A stretch of 64,000 bases of DNA from the NCBI GenBank assembly GCA_027627225.1, contig CM051033.1, positions 10,537,558 through 10,601,557 on the forward strand, written 5' to 3'. Each line of letters begins with the position of its first letter. Within the stretch, counting starts at the first letter, position 1. The stretch is from Congeria kusceri. Taxonomy: Eukaryota > Mollusca > Bivalvia > Myida > Dreissenidae. The notes beneath the pieces were generated by a model, which ran no database searches, was not told the DNA's origin, and worked only from the letters and a program-made list of their open reading frames with translations. Position numbers and translations under genes: made by a program. Positions 1 to 11,196 of this stretch are shown here, one piece after another.

Positions 1-639
1 TTTGGTGCACAATGTATATACATGGTTAGGCAACTGCGAAATGTTCATTCATGTAAAAACAAGTATACAGTGAGGATGCTAGATTTCGAAGACGGGATAT
101 AAAGGATTTATTGATAGTCGCAATTGAGGGAGTGACCTTCCAAATACCCTAACCAGAAACAATATGAAATGTATTATTGTTTCTGGTTAGTGCAGTATGC
201 ACGTGTAAAATTTCAATGCTCAAGTTTGGATATATATATTATATATTGGATATAAATGGATTAGTGCATTAGTGCAAGCAGATACAAGCAGATACGCCCT
301 TGTAATACCTTGTGGCGATATTTAGCAGCATACATGTATGGGGTTCCCTTTTCCTTGTAACGTTCATGCTATTCGTCTATATTTAATATTTACACAACGG
401 GTGACATTTGTCTGCGTTTACAAATACTGCTATCTAAATATTAGGATTGCGTTCTCCAGTAGTTCATGTGACCACTTTTAATGCTACAATTATTAAAATT
501 AAAATTCAATATGCATCATCGACGTTTTAGTTTCTCATTCAACAACAATAACAACATTCATTATCAGTTCCTTTTTATCTTCATGCATGGTGGTGTTAAT
601 ATTGACCCGCTAATGCAGTTGTTTGCAGATAAACACCTG
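1..639. other. AT-rich sequence, no gene seen
   Basis: No open frame of recognisable family is present on either strand. Near 610-640 there is a short GTTGTTTGCAGATAAACA stretch resembling half of the palindromic MITE arm seen at 17.1, 28.6 and 43.9 kb. It is too short to call as an element. Confidence 0.5.
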
Positions 640-1170
640 GCATGAAATAATATGAACGTGAACACATTCAACATTAATTATCTTGACGACCAATACTAGA
701 ACTGTTTGTGAAAACATACAATGCAAGGACATTAGATACGGATGTCTTTTTGTTTATCTGTCATGTGTTTGCATTATTTTGCTTGTTTCATTTCGGGACA
801 AGATCATAGACAATACATCGTGTGTCTATACAAGACAATCAAGCTATGATTTATGCATTTTAATTCCGTATCACGACCATAAGTATGGTTGTGACAGAAC
901 TATAAAATATACTGCATTAAATAATGCATAAAAGAAAAAGTGTTCCAAAAATAACACTTGGCCGTGAACAAAAAACTGTAATCATCTTGCTTAGGTTTTC
1001 AGACAAAAAACATTTGCTTAACGTTTGATTCATGCTTGTTTAATATTGTTTTCCAGAGAAGGTCGTTGAAAGACAACTTGCGTGCGTGCAATATTCTCGT
1101 CGTTGCGATTTAGTTTAAAATTGTTGTAGAAGTTTGTGATTTATCGGAATATTTGTCGGGCGATATAATA
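640..1170 (+). repeat. Unexpanded paralogue of the 46-bp minisatellite locus
   Basis: This stretch aligns by eye with the flanks of the large 46-bp array. The part at 730-1045 matches 10905-11195, sharing blocks such as CCGTATCA(C/T)GAC and CAAAAAACATTTGC / CAACATTTGC. At 1049-1110 there is one unit-like sequence (CCAGAGAAGGTC, then AGACAA, then TGCGTGCGTGCAATATTCTC). It continues into the same right flank (TCGTTGCGATTT) that follows the array at 16165 (TCGTTGTGATTT). The locus therefore looks like the state before expansion. The short 82-aa frame at 683-931 is not supported as a gene. Confidence 0.72.
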
Positions 1171-1624
1171 GTTTAAGACAATGATATGGATGCGGCATGA
1201 ATTGTATATTTACCAAATAAAAACCCCACGTTGGGGCCTTATGGCATTATAGTGACCAGCCAAACAGCCGCAAACTGTATGTAGACGGAAGTAGTATATT
1301 TATTTCTTAAGACCATGTATGATTTGCATATATCCACCTTGCATATAACCATTTCAGTGTAATTGTTTTGTTTACAAAAGCATTTGTACGAACTACCAAT
1401 GTGGTGTACTTTATACTGCAATCTAGTTTTCTTTAGTTCCAATACATCATGCACATACATCAAGAGTACTACTTGGCATGGGTATTTAACCGAGGGCTTA
1501 ATCAAGATTTCTGAATGAACACTAAACGGTAGTCTGCAGTTTCTAAACAATATTCATACGTGCATAGCGTTATTATAGTGAACTTTTCACTGTTGTGTCT
1601 TATCGTCTGGTTCATGTTTTTGGA
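1171..1624. other. No gene seen
   Basis: AT-rich sequence. Minus-strand frames of 63 and 103 codons overlap here but show no recognisable domain, start context or codon pattern. I see nothing assignable. Confidence 0.5.
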
Positions 1625-3440
1625 AAAGGTATATTTAATTTGCGTTTTCAGAAAATGCTGTATTTTGTAATTATACTCGTGTCGCGTTGTCATCTGCTGT
1701 AATTAGCATAATTGAGGAAATTGTCTGTATGATTACATTACACAGATTGTAGTAACAGATGATCTTTGAAAGTTTTCTGTTTGCATTTATTGTGTAAATT
1801 GATCAGCAATAATAGTCAATTGGTTTAATATGACACGTATCATTAAAATAATATACAATTATTATCAGTTACCTTGATATGAACTGGTTTCATTACGCTA
1901 TGCTATGTAATTCAACATTTCATATTACACTTAAACATCTCGCAAGTATATCTTATTAAAGCGTGCATAGAAATTGCGGACCGATGATTGACAGGTCGAT
2001 TAGCCAATCAGATCGCGGCACTGATAAGCCTGTGTTCCATCCGTCATTGTGTCCTTCATACTGACCAGCATGTAGGACAATCCAATAGTATTGTTATATT
2101 TGGGGGCGTGTAACCTTTAGAAAAAGTACCGGTAATAGTAAAGTCCGTTCTGTTATACGAAATTCCTTGATTCTAAAAATAGCATGTGTATGACGCGTAA
2201 TGATGACGTAGATTTAGTTTAAACAGTCACATGATTTAAACGCACCATTGGTGTAGGCAGAATTCAAGATAAATAAATTCGTAGAACAGATCTGCGTTAA
2301 ATTGTCTAACTCTTGAAAATGTACTTTGAAAAGTGTTCAGAAATGGATTATGCATACGTACATTTCTATGTTTGTTATATACGGATTTATCGCCAAAATT
2401 TGATTAGATCTACTTATAGGGAGCATTTGGAATAGTTATTGCTCTCTCTATGAAACGTCTTCAGCATCAAGACTAACCAAGGAATATTTGAATCTTGGCC
2501 GGACGTTTGTTTGTAGGCCGATCGGACACGAAACGACCCACCAACAATCGAAAAGTGGCAGTAATGTGTACGAAAAACGTTTGGAAAACAAACCATCAAA
2601 AATAATGGCGCCCGGAGAAAGTTGAAGAACGCTGAAAACTTCGTCAATACTGAAATACTTCAGGGTAATTACTGGAAGTAAATACTTAACAATATATTAT
2701 GTTTAATGAACAGTTGCAATATGATATCTGAGGGTAAAATGGATTTATTTTTCAGTTAGAAAACCGTCAAAGACAGCAATAACATGTAAACAAAGGGAAA
2801 CTATGCATGCTTAGCAGCATGGAACAACTGAAAGCATGTATGAGGAATAAATAATAAGGAAGGATAAATCAATATTATGGATGTTAATATACGGTTTGGA
2901 CCACGAGGACCAGCTCCAATGCCATGTGGGTTAACGAATACCCGCAGACATTGTCTGTAGTCCTCTTGGACCAATACAACTGTGGACACACAAGAAAGTA
3001 GTCTATCGGAGGAAAGGAAGGTTCTTAATAATTTATATGTAACTGACAAAAACCCACACAAATCCGAATTGTAAATATAGAAATTTTCACTGTTTACATT
3101 TGCAAAAAGCTTTCTGTTAATCGCGTTTGTTTCTGTTGATGTCGATATTATCAATATATCGTCTTTTAGCGACAGTGCAACTATTTTAAATTTTGACCTT
3201 TTGACACTACTGTAGGTTACATCTCCCCGTGACTTTAACGATTTTCTCGGTGGCCAACGTAAGAGGCTGACACAAAAGCCTGTGCATTGAACTTAAAATA
3301 CGTTATTTTAGAGTCGACCGGTATATTGGCTAGCGTATCGAATCGTGACATGTTATGATGTTTGACGGACATAAACAGAGTAGTATCCCTTGAAAACGGT
3401 GGGCGTGGTTAACTAGGCTCTGTCGTAAGGTCAATTATCT
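1625..3440 (+). repeat. Old dispersed duplication, copy 1 (partner 52990-55565)
   Basis: Long stretches align in the same orientation with 52990-55565. Examples are the block at 1981 (CCAATCAGATCGCGGCACTG) against 54165, the TAATGATGACGTAGA block near 2200 against 54368, and CAAGACTAACCAA followed by GAATCTTGGCC near 2467-2500 against 54642-54670. The match runs on to AAGAGGCTGACACAAAA near 3262 and 55388. The copies are diverged, perhaps three quarters identical where aligned. The downstream copy carries about 800 bp of extra sequence at 53290-54130. The paired block contains CCAAT-type motifs and, in copy 2, a GCCATTTTG motif, so a duplicated promoter or first exon is possible. No conserved reading frame was found, and a mobile element is equally likely. 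Confidence 0.7.
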
Positions 3441-3933
3441 TTGGTTTGTATACAGACTTTGAGGTAATAACTATAAAACATATGCCAAACATGGGCATAT
3501 ACTTACAGGGATTACTTTAAGTATAAACGGAAACATGAATATTTACTTTTTGTATAAAATATCATCCAGGTCGAGCGGTTGGTTCCTATTAGAGATTCAT
3601 GACTTAAATGGACGCAGGTGAAACGAATGCTATTTCATAGAATAACACTGTCTGCATCCTAAGTCGGAGTGCTTTTTCCTATATTAAACATATAACACAT
3701 CATTAGAACAAGTTTATATTTTTGACAATCGAATGAGGTGGGCTTTGTTATTATATATAAGACATCCGTAAATGTATGTGGTGTCGTACAACACAACTTC
3801 CAGTTTTATATTGGATACTTAAGTATTTACATATCAATGTGGTTAATTTATATTGATATAAAATATTGTTAACACCAAAATCAAACGAAATGGATAAGCC
3901 TATAAACATTTATTTTTTATAAAGCTACTGACA
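3441..3933. other. No gene seen
   Basis: AT-rich intergenic sequence with no open frame of note and no repeat recognised elsewhere in the window. Confidence 0.5.
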
Positions 3934-4738
3934 ACTGTAGAATGCTTGCAATTCGCGAGGACGCATTTTCGCGTTTTTCTCCCAAAATGATCCGTTTTTT
4001 TAATTCGCGTGTTCTTGAATTCGCGTCTTCGTTATGACGCAAATTCAACACCGAAAATAGAGCGACCATATAGGAAATTTAATATCGACTACCACTAGCG
4101 TAATCCTACCATGAAAGAACAATAATGTTTTTTAACTGGATCAACTTATTCTATCTTTGATTAATAGATTTTAAATTTACATGTAATATTTTAACTTCGC
4201 AAGTGTTTCTGTTATGGCTAAGCGTAAAAAACGACCACGCACAGTAACAAGTAAGTAAATAAATATTTATTAGCGCGACATATGCATTTGACAAAGTGTG
4301 GTATTCAATTTTATGACCATAACAAAGGGTATATACTAGCATCCGGCCCTGTGGGCCTATAAGTCACCGTGTATATTAAATCTAAATAAAGATCTGTGTG
4401 AACTGGTACATGTAAATTCAAAGAAAATCATTCAACAAAATTAATATATATCTGTCGCCTGTATATTGGGATGGGAAATTTGGTTAAATTGAGAACATTG
4501 GTACAATGGTGAATAACAGCTTGTATGAAACGCGATATAAATAGAATCTTTGCATAAATGGTTCTAGTAAAATACAATAATTATTATTACTATTATTGCT
4601 ATTAAACACGATTAATAAATAGCATGCATAATGTAAACATGGTCAACAATAATAATTAAACAGCTTGAACCCTAGTATACATGGAGCTCAAACGATTAAA
4701 TTATTTAATATTGTTCTTACGTAACTAAGAGCTTATGT

Positions 4739-6590
4739 TCAGTAGCCAGTTATATAATAAATGTCTTTTTTCATATATGCCGTAACTATGTATTTAGCAA
4801 GTTTTCTTGGGCACTCCACCATCAAATGTTTCAGTTTATCTTGGACACTTAAGGTTGTAAATTCCACCGATCTCAGAATGCCAGAAAAGAAGTTGTCTCT
4901 TAGACTGACGTACACTGGACAGATTAGAATAAAATGTTGCTCGTCCTCAACATGTCTCGTGTCGCATAGTGTGCATAGTCTCTCTTCCGGTCTCTCCCCG
5001 ACGTATCTTCCGGTTTCCACTCGTAACGGCAGTATTCCAGTGCGGGTCTCGGCTAGTAAGGATAGTTCATTTCGCTCTAAATTAAGCTCCAAGTACGGCT
5101 CAGATCCGAACGTATGTTTAAAAGTCCTATAGGTGCGTAGCTTGGACACTTGATTCACACCTTGCTCCCACTCGGTATTATAACGGTCCTGTATACGAGA
5201 TTTGGCATCGGATAGATTGACAACTGTTCTCTGTACATAATGGTGACCAAGTCCTAGTTTATTAAACATGTCTTTCACATCGGAGCACCAATTGTCCCTA
5301 CACGTATTGTAGTCAGCGATAAATGCACGTTTGGTAAGTCTGGTGTCGCGAAATGACATAATACGATTACAGTATCTAGCCATGCTAATCCAACGTCTGT
5401 ATTCACTGGGTATCCATCCCATATCGCCGGTTAACGCTAGGGTAGGAGTAAATCGGTGTACTTCCATGTAATATCTGATTGCACGGTGTTGTACGTTATC
5501 GAGACATTGGTACTTGCGGTAGCCCCATACACCACTACAGTAGTCTAATATTGGCACAACACACGAGTTGAAGAGTTTTTCAAACGTTTTAAAACCAAAT
5601 GACTTGAGTGTTTTTAATTTCGAGATGATGTTTCCGAGGGCTCTTCCTGCACCCTTAGCAAGCAATTGAGCGTTATATGTAAATCCCCTTTGCAGTGGAA
5701 TACTACACCCAGGTACGTATACGTGTCCACTAATTCTAAAAGATTGTCTCCTATGCTGAAACTCATAGTCGTCGGTTGGCTGCGGCCTTTCCAGAAGTGG
5801 AGGCAATCTGTCACAATCACAATCCCCTTGTTTTACTCCAAATCGCACGTGAAACCAACTAGTGTAAATGTCATTTACACGTACACAAGCGCTTGACTGG
5901 CTGTATATGCTCTTAACGCTATTGTAAAGCTTCCCGTCGACGCCGTTAAGGAGGAGTTTGTACATCATGTCCCTGTCCACACAATCGAAGCACTTCCGGA
6001 GGTCAATGAACGCCGTGTATACGTTGGCGTTATTCTTTATCAAACTGTTTAGAGTGGACACGTGGTCCTCACATGAGCGGTGTTTCCTAAAGCCGTTCTG
6101 TTCGTCGTTCAAAATGTTATCTTCCAAATAGTTGGACAGTCTTTTGTTAATAAGTCCACTGTAAAGCTTGCTTATGCAAGAGAGAAGACTAACGCCGCGG
6201 TAGTTCATTGGGGTACAACGGTCTGACGTCGGATCTTTTAATATCGGACAAATTACCGCCTTGCGCCACACAGCTGGGATGATGCTTGTGTCTAGTATGA
6301 GCTGAAATAACTCTCGCAGTATTCCGATTAATGGCGTACATTTGAGTACGAAGTACGCAATGTCGTCATATCCGGTAGTAGAGCGTGATTTAGCGTGCTT
6401 GACAACTTCAGTGACTTCCTGTATGGAGATGTTCCTGTAAAGTGTTTCATTTGGTGTGTACAATGGCTGTTCCATGTTATTTTCTAGCAAAAGTTTGTAC
6501 ATGGTAGACTGTTTATAGTGGTCGTTATCAAAGTCGCCATTGTGGATACCGTTGTAAAGATTATCAAGTCCCTTTGCCACGTTTTTAAAA
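4739..6590 (-). pseudogene. LINE reverse transcriptase with the catalytic core deleted
   Basis: This is a minus-strand frame of 613 codons from a non-LTR retrotransposon reverse transcriptase, which would copy its own RNA at a nicked target. Numbering from 6580, RT motifs are visible: PxNYRGVSLL at about 124-133, motif A FIDLRKCFD at 191-199, and motif B GVKQGD at 248-253. Straight after QGD the sequence jumps to the region normally found after the active site. The YADD motif is absent, and a second frame at 5614-5820 carries the usual DTYTYLGVVF segment. I infer an internal deletion of roughly 80 codons plus frameshifts near 5820 and 5640. The C terminus keeps a zinc-binding-like CTLC-x12-H-x4-C segment at 536-554. 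The first codon of the frame is GTG and is not a real start, because coding similarity continues upstream in another frame. It is probably CR1/Jockey-like, and the clade is uncertain. Confidence 0.85.
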
Positions 6591-7334
6591 GTTCAACTTC
6601 ATTCCTGATGACAGTTCCCTCATCATCAGTTGTTACCAAGGGGTTAGTTGTCCTAATTTGCTTATTTTCTCCTAGAATTCATTCGGATTGTCTGTTGTCA
6701 TGTTCTCAATATCCATGGCTACATTTCTACGATATGCTCTTTCCGTTTGTCTTAGTGTCTTGTCAAAGTGGTCCCTCGCCGATATGTATTCCATCCGTTT
6801 AGCATATTTCACAGCTCGTCCCTCAGTGCTTCTCGTAAATGCTCGTTCTTTCTCGTGAACTTCTTTCCAAAGCCTGCTTAAGTTTTCATTCCAATATGGT
6901 TTCCGTATTTTGAAACGTTTATTGGTACTGGTGGAAGACTTGTATTTCGGAATTGTTGCATTTATTTCCGTTATAATCGCTTCACGTAAGTCGCTGTATA
7001 TATCGTCCATTTCATTCTGCGTATCACGGAAACTTTCTATTTTTCTTATAATATCTAAGATTGCACGGCGAGAAATGTCATTGTCCATAAGCCCCTCAGG
7101 CACTTGTCGTACCTTAAAACGCGGTTTATTAATCCTACAGTGGCTAGGCGTTTTCTGCTTTATATCCGGGTGTACCGTTAATTCTGTAATTAGCGCGGCG
7201 TGATCAGGTAGCCGTGACCGGTCTCCCAGTAATCCATGGAGCATGAATGCGTCTGCAATAGTGCTCATACCCAGGACCTTGAACAAAATGTTATTGTCAC
7301 ACATTTCCACTCCACACCTTTTCAGATTTGTCAC
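6591..7334 (-). pseudogene. Same LINE: endonuclease end and linker to RT
   Basis: A minus-strand frame of 220 codons (6672-7334) begins in the last part of an APE-type endonuclease: LPDHAALITELTV resembles the SDH-containing C-terminal motif, with P in place of S. It continues through the basic linker that precedes RT in such elements (KPYWNENLSRLWKE, then AYRRNVAMDIENM, then NPNEF). The frame ends at a TAG just where family members normally have tryptophan (NEF-stop-EKISKLG), so a single W-to-stop change is likely. A further frameshift near 6590 separates it from the RT frame. The rest of the endonuclease and ORF1 are missing, so the copy is 5'-truncated at about 7334. It is non-functional. 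Confidence 0.75.
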
Positions 7335-7439
7335 ACGTTTATTCGCGCTGGTTTCGAATTCGCGAGGAAATAAATTCGCGAATATTAGCGAACATACAAC
7401 CCGCGCGAATAAACCCAGTTCTACAGTATTATTTGAATA

Positions 7440-9600
7440 GCGGTTTGGAGATGGACTAAATGTATACCATTAACCTGGCCTAATGCAATTGTGATGTATA
7501 TTACCGACCACAAACTGTCACTTAGCAAAGGAGGTTCCTGTATATTCATAGAAACAGCACGTCCTGGCGTGGTGTGTGCAACGCTTTATGTGCTAATAAC
7601 ATCAGACATATGTGAAAGCCGGAACATACAGATGTCGATTGTAAACATAGAACAATATACGACAATATTTGTGTTGGTAGTAAAATATGATTCAGTAGAA
7701 GAGGTATTTCGCAATGATGATTGCACACTGGTGAATCAGAGACACCCAAATAGCCCCAACGCTGTCTCTGTCTGGATTCTTATTGAGGATTATGTATGTT
7801 GTCTGTCGGGCGTAAAGGCAATTTAGCATCTTCCTTCAAATAGGTCCTTGAGACAATGCACTTTGCAATACTGATTGCTGATGCAAACTACTTTGCAATG
7901 GGGTTAGTATCATACTGGGCATGACGTTTAGACCTGGCTTCGATCATAGAACACCTCGTAATCCAAGCTTAAGTCGTTTAAGAAGCTGTGACACGCAGTA
8001 TGAATGGATGGAATGTAGTCACAAATAGGACAAAACAATGAATGCCAACCTGCATAATGGTAATAAATAACGACAATAATAATTTTCTTTAATGTAGTAA
8101 TTATAACAATGCGGAGTATAACTGGCAACCCGTGTCCAGGGTTGTGGAAATCCCAAGCACGACTTTCCGACGTGGTTGATTTCACTGTCGGACAACTAAT
8201 TTTTTTTTTTGTCTAATTGTCCACGGACAAGTAAAAATTCACGGTGTGGAAATGGTGTAGCAGATGGAAATTAATGATCATATTATTATATACTCATACA
8301 TTTGAATAACAAATTGTGTTTTATTCATCATTTACTATGAAAACATATCTCAGAAAGGCCTATAATAAAAACTATATTTTTCATTAGGACAAGTGACTTT
8401 TAGTTGCGGACAAGAAGAATTTTGCAATGAACTTGTCCATGGACAACTACACATTTTTGGTATTTCCACTCCCTGCTTGTCAACACACGATGCATATGTA
8501 TACAACACTATTCAGTATTATAGCTGTACCTGAGTTGTAATATCTTTTTAAACGGCAGATAATACAACCAAGACTTACAACACGCCAATGTGAAATATTG
8601 TTAAGTAATACGTATTTGTCGTTTATGATTGTTCGTCTTGAAGGTTCGGTATTTCTGGTGTTGTGTACCACGGTTTACAGACAATTTGTAAATTGCCTTA
8701 CGTAAGAATTATTATTACTTGCATATGAGATTATCCAATTGCTAAAATATAGTGTTATGGAATACTATTTTGTCTTGAAATGATGTTTATACAAACCGTT
8801 TATCTTATATATCATTATGTTATTCATTTGGCATCCGCTTTCGCAAATACCTGTTATGTAAATATTTGGATTACGTTATTTAATATTCGAGGTCCATTTC
8901 ACGTTAACTCGTTATATTGCTTTTTAGCTTGTCCCTTGAGCAGCATTTTGTTAAAAAGTTATCTGCAGATATTAGGAAATGACCATATTTGCTAAATCAG
9001 CGACTTTCAATCTTATACGTGTAATAGTTGTCTTTCGGCAACATCATATATACCGAGTTGTTCAGCATGTTCGCCTGGCCCAAGGGTGTGCATGTACACA
9101 TTGAACACAAAACTACAAAAAACAAGCCAGCCTGTTTCACAAAATTTGCGAAATAATAAAAGATATACCTGTATATACAGTTGTATCCTACTCGGAATAA
9201 GACTTCATGGCTTTAAACAAAATCTACGTTGTTTATTATTGTGTACCAAAATCTGACGTAAGATACGCTGTGACACTTAAAATGTAACCTACATAGTGAA
9301 AATAATAGTTAAATATTATCAGTACGACATAAAATCGTATGTCTACTATTGCTAAAAGATAGATAAACTCCGATGTATTTTGAATATAAAAACTGTTTTA
9401 CTTTTAGATATGCATAACAATTGACGACTGGACAAGTACAAAAAAAATATCATAAGATGCGTTACATCAAAATCTAATAAAAAAACGAAACCCGTTAGTA
9501 ATTCATGGATGATGTGTATTTTCAATATACCATAATCGATTCATTCATTCAAAAGACAAATCAATACTGATCGACCAATTCAAAATCCAATATTTTCTTA
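7440..9600. other. No gene seen
   Basis: AT-rich sequence. A plus-strand frame at 7491-7826 (111 codons) is the longest but has no recognisable motif, and a shadow frame of 67 codons opposes it. The stretch 8190-8480 repeats the words GGACAA and GACAAG several times in both orientations (for example 8215-8235 and 8390-8450) and may be a decayed foldback element. Confidence 0.45.
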
Positions 9601-9601
9601 T

Positions 9602-9919
9602 GGAGAAAGACGCTCTCAAATTCTACACACACGCATCAGAACAAATTGTAGTGCGCTAAATGAACACCTCTTCATGCGTAATGTAGTTTCATCGCCTCTA
9701 TGCCGATGCGGACTAAGGGAATCACCATTCCATTATGTCCTTGAATGTCAGTTTTATGTTAATATCCGTGCAGAACTTCTGAACACTATATCTATGTATT
9801 CCGTCCCCTCTGTCCAAACGATCTTAAATGGAGATCGCACTCTGGATTATCAAACTAATACTAAAATTGCTGATGCAGTACACAAGTATATTATCAATAG
9901 CAAACGTTTTGAAACATAG
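9602..9919 (+). pseudogene. C-terminal fragment of a LINE reverse transcriptase
   Basis: The plus-strand frame can be read upstream of the first ATG (9674) to about 9602. It gives RRSQILHTRIRTNCSALNEH, then LF, then SPLCRCG, then ESPFHYVLECQFY. This is the C-terminal cysteine/histidine segment typical of invertebrate Jockey/CR1-type LINE polyproteins (CxCG, then HxxxxC). It ends in a stop at 9917-9919, and an AT-rich 3' tail follows. The catalytic RT and endonuclease are absent, so this is a 5'-truncated insertion. It lies on the opposite strand to the LINE at 4.7-7.3 kb and its sequence differs from that LINE's C terminus, so it is a different family. Confidence 0.75.
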
Positions 9920-10869
9920 CTTTGCTTCAGAACTTCTCTCTAACTTCCTTTTCTTACTAAGTCATTTCCCACATGTATAAGTTATATATAATTTACTAAT
10001 GTATCATATTGCTGTCTACTTGTACATGTATCTATGTTAAACATTTCTTCCTAATCTAATATTTGTCATTTTTTTCTTTATTTATTACTTTTTCACTTCT
10101 TATCGTATAATCTCCGTTTTATTAGATTTATTAGTAAACCAATTATGTTCGTTTGAAAACATGCAACTTAATACAACCTTTATGGAGAAGAACTTTATAA
10201 GACGAAGTCTTTCGTTCTTATCCAAATCAAACTTGTATGTATACAAATGTTGTATGTTTCAAATATATGTAAATGCACTCTTGTTTGAAATAAATACGTT
10301 TAAATTAATATACCATAAATTACATGTAGTTTCATCTATGTGAAAAAAACAACTATTGTTAAGATCCCCAATAAAAACGAAAATCTTATTTAAAGAAACA
10401 AAACGTAAGATACGTTACAATAAGATACGTTATACGAAATTCATACTATGTTTGTTCATTTTATGTAACACATATACAACTATGACACAAAGAAGGTTGA
10501 ACGTCGCTGATTTAGTGGTCATTTCCTCGTGGTTATATAGTCACAAAACACGTGCAGATAACTTTTTTTTACAAATTGCTGCTCAGGACAAAACTAAAAA
10601 GCGATTTAACAAGTTAACGTGGAATGAACAACCAGTCAATAGTTCGATATAAATTGCTGACGTTTAAATTTCCCTGTAAACAAAAATAATTGATAATACG
10701 TTTAAAGATTGTATCTTTATACGTGATTGTATTAATATTGAAACGGGGTGCAGATGTATGCACCTAAATACATGACATTATAATTAATAAATGTTAAAAC
10801 ACTTGCCACTATTATTATTCACAACATATAATGAAAAAACTCGTTGTAACTCTTTTTCTAAATAATGCA
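9920..10869. other. No gene seen
   Basis: AT-rich sequence, probably including the 3' untranslated tail of the LINE fragment just upstream. Two short plus-strand frames (60 and 98 codons) have no recognisable features. Confidence 0.5.
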
Positions 10870-11196
10870 CGAATATAGAACAACAATTAAGATCTAAATT
10901 GTTATTGTTGTGTTGTTTTTCTGGACATATGTTTACGTTATTTGCCTGTTTAATACTAGCAACAGGTCCAAATCACGGACAAGACAGCGTGTGTTTATGA
11001 ACAAATCTCACGTTATGAGTTATGCATATAATCCCGTATCATGACATTGAACATGGGTACCGTAGAACTATTGAAACAACTGTCCTTAAACTGATAATGC
11101 ATAAAACACATACAATTTTACCATGACCAAACAGAAAAATATCATATTGCAGTCTTAAAACAACATTTGCATATGATCGTGATTCACTGTCTGTCA
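10870..11196 (+). repeat. Left flank of the 46-bp array, paralogous to 700-1045
   Basis: This stretch aligns with 700-1045 through shared blocks (GACAAGACAGCGTGTG against GACAATACATCGTGTG, CCCGTATCATGAC against CCGTATCACGAC, and TGATAATGCATAAAA against AATAATGCATAAAA). The similarity runs directly into the first repeat unit at 11197. The array therefore grew inside a duplicated segment and was not inserted as a block. Confidence 0.65.

Larger units (their letters stand above)
3934..7427. mobile_element. Possible CG-rich inverted-repeat element split by a LINE
   Basis: Both ends of this span have an inverted ACTGTAGAA / TTCTACAGT pair (3934 and 7419). Just inside each lies a short region dense in TTCGCG or CGCGAA words (3950-4040 and 7345-7415) that is unlike the AT-rich surroundings. 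Such TCGCGA-rich ends suggest a non-autonomous DNA element into which the minus-strand LINE was inserted. The terminal match is only about 9 bp, so this is a weak call. The portion at 4040-4738 holds no other gene. Confidence 0.25.

Noticed and set aside
6580..6580. Start codon of the 613-codon LINE frame
   Set aside because: The first codon is GTG in the middle of a retrotransposon polyprotein, and homology continues upstream in another frame, so it is not a translation start.
7491..7826. 111-codon plus-strand frame as a possible host exon
   Set aside because: No domain, no splice context and an opposing shadow frame. Its length is not exceptional for this composition.
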